Source of the DNA: an uncultured Prochlorococcus sp.
GTDB taxonomy: Bacteria > Cyanobacteriota > Cyanobacteriia > PCC-6307 > Cyanobiaceae
Direction: 5' to 3'
DNA: 11,971 nt
NCBI GenBank assembly: GCA_902572065.1
Contig: CACGEL010000024.1
Location: forward strand, 1 to 11,971
The notes below the pieces were generated by a model. The model was not told the DNA's origin, did no database searches, and was given only the letters and a program-made list of their open reading frames with translations. Below, one piece after another: positions 1-11,971 of the stretch (positions are counted from its first letter, which is position 1; each line of letters opens with the position of its first letter). Made by a program: the position numbers and the translations under genes.

Positions 1-647
1 TGAAGATGTCCTCCTTTATCTGTAGGGCTTATTATAAAAACCCCAAGATCATATTTATGAGCTAAATCAATTACCTTTGAATTTGTTTGATTAATGTAAT
101 ACCAGTGCAAATTAACATAATCAAAGAAATTTGTTGATATCGCTTTTTCTATAAGTTTTGATTCACCATGAGTAGAAAAACCTATATTTCCAATTAAATT
201 TTCTTTTTGGTATTTTCTTAAAATATCAATACAACCTCCCTTTTTTACAGCCTGATGAAGATGTTCAGGTAAATTGACACCATGAATTGCTAATAAATCA
301 ATTTTCTTTACTTGCAATTTTTCAAAGCTTTGCAAAAGTTGAACTTCGAATAATTTTGGATCACTATTAGGAGGGATTTTCGTTTGAATGATTTTTGGTA
401 TTTTCTTAGTACTCTTAAAAGCCATACCTAACTGAATTTCAGAAGTCCCATAATACTTAGCTGTCTCTATATGATTAAAACCAAATTCATTTGCAAGATT
501 TAATATATTTTCAACTTTTTTCTGATCCTTTATTGAAATCTCAGAAAATTTCGTTTCATCCCAACTTTTTTGAAATCTCATACCCCCTAATGACAAAAGA
601 GGCATTTCTAAATTTGTTCTACCAAATCTGCGAAAAGGCAACTTCAT
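1..647 (-). CDS. Aldo/keto reductase, COG1453-like, N-terminal 215 codons (3' end beyond window)
   Basis: This is a predicted NAD(P)H-dependent oxidoreductase of the aldo/keto reductase TIM-barrel superfamily; its substrate is unknown. The protein opens with the family's first strand (RRFGRTNLEMPLLSLGGMRF, residues 6-25). The active-site segment HIETAKYYGTSE (59-70) carries the catalytic Tyr (Y65 or Y66). A Lys lies in IIQTKIPP (K90), and H122 in LLAIHG fits the catalytic His. The visible part ends in ISPTDKGGHL, which resembles the predicted-oxidoreductase subgroup COG1453. That subgroup usually runs to about 370-400 aa and often ends in a 4Fe-4S domain, which would lie outside the window. 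The usual catalytic Asp is Glu here (E61), apparently normal for this subgroup. The ATG at 647 lies 6 bases after the ferredoxin stop (654-656), and that stop closes this frame, so the start is firm. The adjacent ferredoxin suggests, but does not prove, an electron-transfer partnership. Confidence 0.88.
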   Translation of the reverse strand, partial: MKLPFRRFGRTNLEMPLLSLGGMRFQKSWDETKFSEISIKDQKKVENILNLANEFGFNHIETAKYYGTSEIQLGMAFKSTKKIPKIIQTKIPPNSDPKLFEVQLLQSFEKLQVKKIDLLAIHGVNLPEHLHQAVKKGGCIDILRKYQKENLIGNIGFSTHGESKLIEKAISTNFFDYVNLHWYYINQTNSKVIDLAHKYDLGVFIISPTDKGGHL

Positions 648-653
648 TAGAAA

Positions 654-1019
654 TTAATGCTTGTTTATTCTTGGAAGTTTTCCTAGTGATTGAAACATAT
701 TCCTATCAAGACTATTTTCTAAATCTTCTAAATTTTCAAATTTAACCCAATGTATACAATCTACAGGACAAGTATCAATAGCTTCTTGCAACGTTTCGAA
801 ATTATCACCATCTTGTCTTATGGCTCTACTCCTACCATATTCTTCATCAAGAATAAAAGTATTAGTTGCAACGTGCGCACAATATCTACATCCAATACAT
901 CTGCTTTCATCAACCCAAACAGCCTTTTCAGTTAATTCACCTCCTAAGACAGGTTCATAACCGGTTCGTTCTGTAGTTTCATCAAAAATATCAATATCTC
1001 CTATGTAATTAGAATCCAA
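654..1019 (-). CDS. Single-cluster [4Fe-4S] ferredoxin, 121 aa
   Basis: This is a small soluble electron carrier. It has one cluster-binding set, C41-x2-C44-x2-C47 (CIGCRYC) with the fourth ligand C84 in DTCPVDCIHW. There is no second complete set, and C88 is a possible extra Cys. The family is the single-cluster bacterial-type ferredoxin (Fer4_13/Fer4_15-like) found in cyanobacteria and plants, not the plant-type [2Fe-2S] PetF. An acidic stretch with a GYEP motif (20-23) precedes the cluster, and about 30 residues follow it. The start appears to be TTG at 1019: two in-frame TAA codons lie directly upstream (1020-1025) and the next Met is residue 108. The ycf35 stop is only 3 bases away and the aldo/keto reductase begins 6 bases downstream, so co-translation is likely. 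From memory, the Synechocystis homologue (sll0662, sometimes called fed7) also neighbours ycf35. The redox partner is unknown. Confidence 0.9.
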   Translation of the reverse strand: MDSNYIGDIDIFDETTERTGYEPVLGGELTEKAVWVDESRCIGCRYCAHVATNTFILDEEYGRSRAIRQDGDNFETLQEAIDTCPVDCIHWVKFENLEDLENSLDRNMFQSLGKLPRINKH

Positions 1020-1022
1020 TTA

Positions 1023-1415
1023 TTAACTTTCCCACTTAGTAAGGACTAACTCGATTGATCCATCATTTTGATTTTTTTGCTCAACTATTTGATATCCATC
1101 CTCTTCAGTTTTTGAAATAATTGTATTATAAGCATACATTTGAGTTATTTTTGATAAAAATCTTTCAACTGGCAAATCAAATTTCCAAAGATCTAGATCA
1201 GTTACCAATTCATAGCCATTAGAGTTTTTATCCCATTTAAATCCAACTTTTGTATTCCCAGGCAAATCCATACTTATATCTACAGCTGTAAATTGTCCTT
1301 TGTAGCCTTTCACAAACTTTTTTTCTTGATTAATTTCATAACCAAGTTGGTTTAAGGCTTTGATTAAGGGTTTTGCTTCTTTAAGCTTTGTTTTTATAGT
1401 ACTAAAATGTGACAT
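1023..1415 (-). CDS. ycf35: Ycf35 family protein (DUF1257), 130 aa
   Basis: This is a conserved protein of cyanobacteria and some algal plastids, of unknown biochemical function. It begins MSHFSTIKTKLKEAKPLIKAL (first 21 residues), typical of Ycf35/DUF1257: the N-terminal MSHFS and a basic amphipathic helix. An LGYEI motif follows, then a beta-rich middle (GYKG, DISMDLPGN, VGFKWD) and a helix with ERFLSKITQMYAYNTI (84-99). I see no signal peptide, membrane segment or Cys. The length is normal for the family. The ATG at 1415 lies inside the end of the DUF2997 gene (14-base overlap in another frame) and is preceded 5 bases upstream by a good Shine-Dalgarno AAGGA, which fixes the start. It ends in tandem TAA TAA just before the ferredoxin TTG. 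The gene order with DUF2997 and ferredoxin suggests a common pathway, but no function is established from sequence. Confidence 0.9.
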   Translation of the reverse strand: MSHFSTIKTKLKEAKPLIKALNQLGYEINQEKKFVKGYKGQFTAVDISMDLPGNTKVGFKWDKNSNGYELVTDLDLWKFDLPVERFLSKITQMYAYNTIISKTEEDGYQIVEQKNQNDGSIELVLTKWES

Positions 1416-1617
1416 TAGTTTCCTTGTTAAATTGTGTTAATTTTTCGCTTTGGTTAGAGATAAATGCCTCTGCAGTTTTGCGTTTGACTTTTACTTCACC
1501 AAGAGCATCTTCAACATTTTTTGTAGCATTACTACATGCATTACCATTGAATCCTTCAACGGTCTCTTCAACTCTTCCATCTTGATGAATTTTGAATCTT
1601 AATGTTATTTGAGGCAT
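1402..1617 (-). CDS. DUF2997 family protein, 71 aa
   Basis: This is a short conserved protein of unknown function, associated in cyanobacteria with Ycf35. From the ATG at 1617 it begins MPQITLRFKIHQDGRVEETV. The family pattern is visible: an N-terminal strand, then DGRVEE (13-18), VEGFNGNAC (20-28), a Thr at 32 and VEDALGEV (35-42). C28 is the only Cys. The tail (43-71) is basic and then polar, consistent with a small alpha/beta fold. A longer frame from TTG at 1626 would add three residues, but ATG followed by PQITL fits the family better. The stop overlaps the ycf35 start by 14 bases. It is the first gene after the largest gap in the window, so it probably leads a transcription unit with ycf35, ferredoxin and the aldo/keto reductase. 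Confidence 0.85.
   Translation of the reverse strand: MPQITLRFKIHQDGRVEETVEGFNGNACSNATKNVEDALGEVKVKRKTAEAFISNQSEKLTQFNKETNVTF
1421..1425 (-). promoter_or_regulatory. Shine-Dalgarno site of ycf35
   Basis: AAGGA on the minus strand, 5 bases before the ycf35 ATG and inside the DUF2997 coding sequence. It is the clearest ribosome binding site in the window; most other genes here show only A-rich leaders. It supports independent or coupled initiation at 1415. Confidence 0.6.
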
Positions 1618-1625
1618 TAAAATCA

Positions 1626-1644
1626 AGTACTAAGTACTAATACT
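1626..1644. repeat. Tandem AGTACTA units in the leader of the DUF2997 gene
   Basis: On the plus strand two exact AGTACTA copies (1626-1632, 1633-1639) are followed by a degenerate ATACT (1640-1644). Each AGTACT is its own reverse complement, so the site is both a direct and an inverted repeat. It sits 9 bases or more before the DUF2997 ATG and just downstream of a possible -10 element, a position suited to an operator or RNA-level control. In such AT-rich DNA chance remains possible. Confidence 0.35.
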
Positions 1645-1645
1645 T

Positions 1646-1675
1646 TATATAGAATAACGAAAAAAAATTGTTTCA
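1646..1675 (-). promoter_or_regulatory. Possible promoter for the DUF2997-ycf35-ferredoxin-AKR cassette
   Basis: On the minus strand a TGAAAC-like -35 (1675-1670) and a TATATA -10 (1651-1646) are separated by 18 bases, with the presumed transcription start near 1639. This lies in the 113-base gap after the HEAT gene, the only gap over 75 bases in the window. The match to sigma70 consensus is modest and AT-rich background produces such matches easily. Confidence 0.3.
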
Positions 1676-1730
1676 GTTGGTACAAGTTAATTTAAATATA
1701 TTTTTTTGATTACTTAATAAATATAAAACT

Positions 1731-2504
1731 CTATTTATAAAACCCTTTCATTCCCATAGAATCCAAAGCAGTTTTTGCTTCTTCCATAACTGAAGGTTCT
1801 TTATCAAAAAGAGCAATTCTTGTACATTCATCAACAAATCTCTCTTGAAATATATTATCTAATTTTTCATATAACCTACATAAAGACCAAATACAATTAC
1901 TTCTCACAACAGGTTCATTATCAATTTTTAGGCTTATTAAAAGTTGTTCAGCCGCTAATTGAGCATTTGAGGATGAAATACTTCCAATTTCTGAAAGAGA
2001 ACTAGATGACCATAATCTTACTGCAGCTACATCATTTTTTAATGAATTGATTAATGGCTTCAAAACAATTTGATTATCATAATTAGCTAAACTCCAAGCA
2101 GTAGCTCTTCTTACATATGCATTGTCATCTGTTTCTAGTAAATTGACTAATTTTTTCACTGCGCTAGGGAATGGATTTCGACCCAATGCATAAACTGCAC
2201 TCATTCTTTCTACTGGGCAAGGTTGATCCAATAAAGGTAGTAAAAGATGGAAAGATCTTTTATCTCTATATTCACAAAATACTCTTAAACCTTGTATTCT
2301 TTGCTCTCTATCACCCTCTAGCAATTTTAAGGCTTCATCACATTCTGAATTTTTATTTAAATTTCCTTTTGAGAAACTATCTATATCAATCTGCTCTAAA
2401 GGATCAATTTCAAGTTCTTCAGATAATTCTCTAGCTAAAACATCAGGATCTATTGCTATTTCAGCTAGACTTTCATTTTGAATTTCTTTTCTTTTATTCA
2501 TCAT
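1731..2504 (-). CDS. HEAT-repeat protein (PBS-lyase HEAT-like), 257 aa
   Basis: This is an alpha-solenoid protein. After an acidic, low-complexity N-terminus (about 1-58), helical repeats run to about residue 250. The clearest are PVERMSAVYALGR...AVKKLVNLL (97-123), AYVRRATAWSLAN...VLKPLINSL (129-155), AAVRLWSSSSLSEIG (160-174) and PVVRSNCIWSLCRL (198-211). The xVRxxAxxALGx pattern is that of the HEAT family including CpcE-type bilin lyases and NblB. I see no catalytic motif, signal peptide or membrane segment. In an organism probably lacking phycobilisomes, a bilin-lyase role is unlikely; a scaffold or pigment-protein turnover role is more plausible but unproven. Met codons at 2504 and 2501 are both possible starts. 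The small membrane ORF ends 13 bases upstream, suggesting co-transcription. Confidence 0.85.
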   Translation of the reverse strand: MMNKRKEIQNESLAEIAIDPDVLARELSEELEIDPLEQIDIDSFSKGNLNKNSECDEALKLLEGDREQRIQGLRVFCEYRDKRSFHLLLPLLDQPCPVERMSAVYALGRNPFPSAVKKLVNLLETDDNAYVRRATAWSLANYDNQIVLKPLINSLKNDVAAVRLWSSSSLSEIGSISSSNAQLAAEQLLISLKIDNEPVVRSNCIWSLCRLYEKLDNIFQERFVDECTRIALFDKEPSVMEEAKTALDSMGMKGFYK

Positions 2505-2517
2505 AAAATAATATATA

Positions 2518-2643
2518 TTAATTTATTGGAGCAGGTGACATCATATCTCCTGGCAACCAAATCCTGGCACTTACAGCAAAAAAAGCGACCCCAAAAAGGC
2601 TAACAATTGCAAAAGGTAGAAGCTTAGTTTTAATAAAACCCAA
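2518..2643 (-). CDS. Small single-pass membrane protein, 41 aa, TTG start (unrecognised)
   Basis: I do not recognise this family. Translated from TTG at 2643, it has a short basic N-terminus (MGFIKTK), one hydrophobic segment (LLPFAIVSLFGVAFFAVSA, 8-26) and a 15-residue tail starting RIWLPGDMM and ending SPAPIN. The composition is coherent: clean charge flanks, one membrane helix and a Pro/Gly-rich tail. It looks like the small subunits of photosynthetic or respiratory complexes. An in-frame TGA two codons upstream makes TTG the only ordinary start. No clear Shine-Dalgarno is visible, as for several neighbours. It lies between rlmN (69-base gap) and the HEAT gene (14-base gap) on the same strand. 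The VSA before R27 could also mimic a signal-peptidase site. Moderately sure it is a gene; function unknown. Confidence 0.6.
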   Translation of the reverse strand: MGFIKTKLLPFAIVSLFGVAFFAVSARIWLPGDMMSPAPIN

Positions 2644-2712
2644 TTGTCAAAAATCTATTAAATCAATAATAACGTGTTTAAGTTGAATTTAATAAAAAGT
2701 TTTTAAATATGA

Positions 2713-3783
<1,071 letters not shown>

Positions 3784-3789
3784 TTATTA

Positions 3790-3945
<156 letters not shown>

Positions 3946-3991
3946 TTAAAATTTAAAATAACATTCTAGTAATTGGAAATCAGAATAGCTT

Positions 3992-10035
<6,044 letters not shown>

Positions 10036-10071
10036 TTACAATATTTAAAATAGAAAGTGTTTATAAAGGAT

Positions 10072-11971
10072 TTAATCTTCCGCATATTCTGAGTTTCCCA
10101 GAGATTCATAGGTAGGTCTCGAAGGCGTATTCCTTTTCGGATTTACATCTTGCATTAAATCAACCTCTTTCCCTTCATCAGTGTATACACCAATATCTAG
10201 GCCTAAAGATTGCAATTCTCTCATAAGGACTTTAAATGATTCCGGAGTTCCTGGTCTTGGAATAGGTTTTCCTTTAACAATTGCGTTTAAGGCTTCATTT
10301 CTGCCTTGCATATCATCTGACTTAACAGTTAATAATTCTTGCAAAGTATAAGCTGCACCATAGGCCTCTAAAGCCCATACCTCCATCTCTCCAAGCCTTT
10401 GTCCACCTTGCTGGGCTTTACCGCCTAAGGGCTGCTGAGTCACTAAAGAATATGGACCTGTTGATCTAGCATGGATCTTATCATCTACTAAGTGAACAAG
10501 CTTTAGAAAGTGAGAGTATCCAACGGCAACAGGCTGATCAAAAGGTTCGCCTGTTCGACCATCCTTGAGTAACAGCTTTCCTGGATCTTTTGGATTATAA
10601 ACCCAATCCTTACCTTCTTGCTTGGATGCTTCCTGTAAAAAAGCTTGAACAGTTTGATGTGATTTTTCAGCACCATACATCTCATCAAAAGGGACAACTT
10701 TAACCCTGCAATTTAAGTTAGATGCTGCCCAGCCCATCAACAACTCAAAAACTTGGCCAACATTCATTCTACTTGGAACACCAAGAGGATTTAAAACTAT
10801 ATCAACGGGAGTACCATCAGGTAAATAAGGCATGTCCTCTCTAGGTAAAATCCTACTTATTATGCCTTTATTTCCGTGCCTTCCAGCCATCTTGTCACCT
10901 ACCTGAATTTTCCTCCTTTGAGCGACATAGACTCTTACAACCATATTTGCACCTGGAGGTAGTTCGTCACCTTGTTCCCTAGTATAAATACGTACATCTA
11001 AAACTCTTCCTTTTTCTGTTTTAGGAACCCTAAGAGAATTATCTCTCACATCTCTTGCTTTTTCTCCAAAAATAGCTCTCAAAAGTTTTTCTTCAGGTGG
11101 TTGATCTGATTCTCCCTTAGGAGTAACTTTTCCTACTAAAATATCACCGCTCTCTACAAAGGCTCCTATTCTGATAATCCCCATTTCATCAAGATTGTTC
11201 AAACTTTCTTCTGAGATATTAGGTATTTCTCTGGTGATTTCTTCAGGGCCTAATTTAGTTTGTCTAGCCTCAATTTCATACTTTTCTATGTGTACAGAAG
11301 TATAAAGATCATCAGTAACCATCCTTTCGCTAACAAGTATCGCATCTTCATAGTTGTAACCTTCCCATGGCATGTAAGCGATTAAAACATTCTGTCCTAA
11401 AGCAATTTCTCCACCTTCACAAGCTGATCCATCAGCAAGAACTTGACCAGATATAACTTGATCTCCATTTTTTACTATTGGTCTTTGGTTAAGACAAGTA
11501 TCTTGGTTAGATCTTTGATATTTTTGAAGATAATGAACATGTTCATTACCATCTACATCTTTTATAACAATCTCATTCGCATCAACATAAGACACGATTC
11601 CATTTACTTTTGTGATTGGGACCATGCCAGAGTCTCTAGCGACTTGGGATTCTAATCCCGTTCCAACCAAAGGTCTTTCAGGCCTTAATAATGGGACGGC
11701 TTGACGCTGCATATTTGAACCCATCAAAGCCCTATTGGCATCATCGTGTTCTAAGAAGGGAATAAGGGAAGTCGCTACTGAAATAACTTGAACAGGAGAA
11801 AGCTGTACATAATCAACTTGTAGAGGCGGTACTTTCTCAAAATCTTGTCTATATCTTACTGGAATTAAATTTGCCAAGATATTACCGCTTTTATCAGTAG
11901 CCACATCTCCTGGAGCAACTCTACACTCATCCTCTAAGTCAGCAGATAAATAAATAGGATTACCTTCTTTA
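10072..11971 (-). CDS. rpoB: DNA-directed RNA polymerase subunit beta (RpoB), C-terminal 632 codons (5' end beyond window)
   Basis: This is the C-terminal part of the beta subunit, which forms one jaw of the active-site cleft. The frame stays open to the window edge: residues from 11970 read [20 protein letters not shown], matching RpoB, so the GTG at 11904 is not the true start. Conserved segments in order are [20 protein letters not shown] (11742-11683), [18 protein letters not shown] (Glu-Asp of the active-site wall), and [20 protein letters not shown] (two Lys near the active site). These are followed by [20 protein letters not shown] and the C-terminal clamp anchor [20 protein letters not shown]. 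About 465 N-terminal residues, including the rifampicin cluster, should lie outside if the total is near 1100 aa. The tail ends in an acidic stretch. rpoC1 begins 39 bases downstream. No frameshift or stop is seen. Confidence 0.98.
   Translation of the reverse strand, partial: KEGNPIYLSADLEDECRVAPGDVATDKSGNILANLIPVRYRQDFEKVPPLQVDYVQLSPVQVISVATSLIPFLEHDDANRALMGSNMQRQAVPLLRPERPLVGTGLESQVARDSGMVPITKVNGIVSYVDANEIVIKDVDGNEHVHYLQKYQRSNQDTCLNQRPIVKNGDQVISGQVLADGSACEGGEIALGQNVLIAYMPWEGYNYEDAILVSERMVTDDLYTSVHIEKYEIEARQTKLGPEEITREIPNISEESLNNLDEMGIIRIGAFVESGDILVGKVTPKGESDQPPEEKLLRAIFGEKARDVRDNSLRVPKTEKGRVLDVRIYTREQGDELPPGANMVVRVYVAQRRKIQVGDKMAGRHGNKGIISRILPREDMPYLPDGTPVDIVLNPLGVPSRMNVGQVFELLMGWAASNLNCRVKVVPFDEMYGAEKSHQTVQAFLQEASKQEGKDWVYNPKDPGKLLLKDGRTGEPFDQPVAVGYSHFLKLVHLVDDKIHARSTGPYSLVTQQPLGGKAQQGGQRLGEMEVWALEAYGAAYTLQELLTVKSDDMQGRNEALNAIVKGKPIPRPGTPESFKVLMRELQSLGLDIGVYTDEGKEVDLMQDVNPKRNTPSRPTYESLGNSEYAED

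Noticed and set aside
491..935. Plus-strand frames opposite the aldo/keto reductase and ferredoxin genes
   Set aside because: They are antisense shadows with Phe/Leu/Ile-rich composition and no recognisable motif; the minus-strand genes explain the region.
1618..1626. TTG at 1626 as the start of the DUF2997 gene
   Set aside because: It adds only three residues before an ATG that matches the family's MPQITL-type beginning.
2041..2434. Plus-strand frames opposite the HEAT gene
   Set aside because: They are antisense to clear HEAT repeats and have no start context or motif.
2645..2650. Perfect TTGACA on the minus strand as a -35 box
   Set aside because: At 17-18 bases downstream there is only CTAAGC/TAAGCT, a poor -10, and the start would fall inside the small membrane ORF.
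10503..10697. Minus-strand 64-codon frame inside rpoB
   Set aside because: It is out of frame with the highly conserved RpoB C-terminus and shows no features of its own.
11904..11904. GTG at 11904 as the start of rpoB
   Set aside because: The frame continues to the window edge with conserved RpoB sequence (YLSADLEDE...), so the gene is cut by the edge and not started here.

Overview
The window looks like a piece of a high-light Prochlorococcus chromosome or a close relative. The evidence is a strongly AT-rich sequence (roughly a third G+C by eye), a beta' RNA polymerase subunit split into RpoC1 (634 aa) and a very long RpoC2 (1366 aa) as in cyanobacteria and plastids, an Hli (high-light-inducible) protein of only 50 aa, a Ycf35 protein, and very tight gene packing. 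Genus and ecotype are inferred; the cyanobacterial assignment itself is secure. Every gene I can support is on the minus strand, so transcription runs from high to low coordinates.

Reading in the direction of transcription, the right half (11971 to 3992) holds the RNA polymerase genes rpoB (5' end outside the window), rpoC1 and rpoC2, with gaps of only 39 and 35 bases. They are followed closely by a 50-aa hli gene (3942-3790) and by rlmN, a radical-SAM methyltransferase acting on 23S rRNA (3759-2713). Next come a 41-residue membrane-protein reading frame that I do not recognise (2643-2518) and a HEAT-repeat protein (2504-1731).

After the largest gap in the window (113 bases, with a possible promoter and a short AGTACT repeat) comes a compact cassette. 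It contains a DUF2997 protein (1617-1402), Ycf35/DUF1257 (1415-1023, start inside the previous gene), a single-cluster 4Fe-4S ferredoxin (1019-654) and an aldo/keto reductase cut by the left edge (647-1). Gaps of 3 and 6 bases and one 14-base overlap suggest translational coupling and a shared redox role, which is inferred.

The right part is core information processing (transcription, ribosome modification) with a photoprotection gene attached. The left part is a poorly understood cyanobacterial redox cassette and the best candidate for undescribed biology, together with the small membrane protein upstream of the HEAT gene. I saw no mobile element, CRISPR array, tRNA, rRNA or convincing intrinsic terminator. 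No gene-free stretch exceeds 113 bases.
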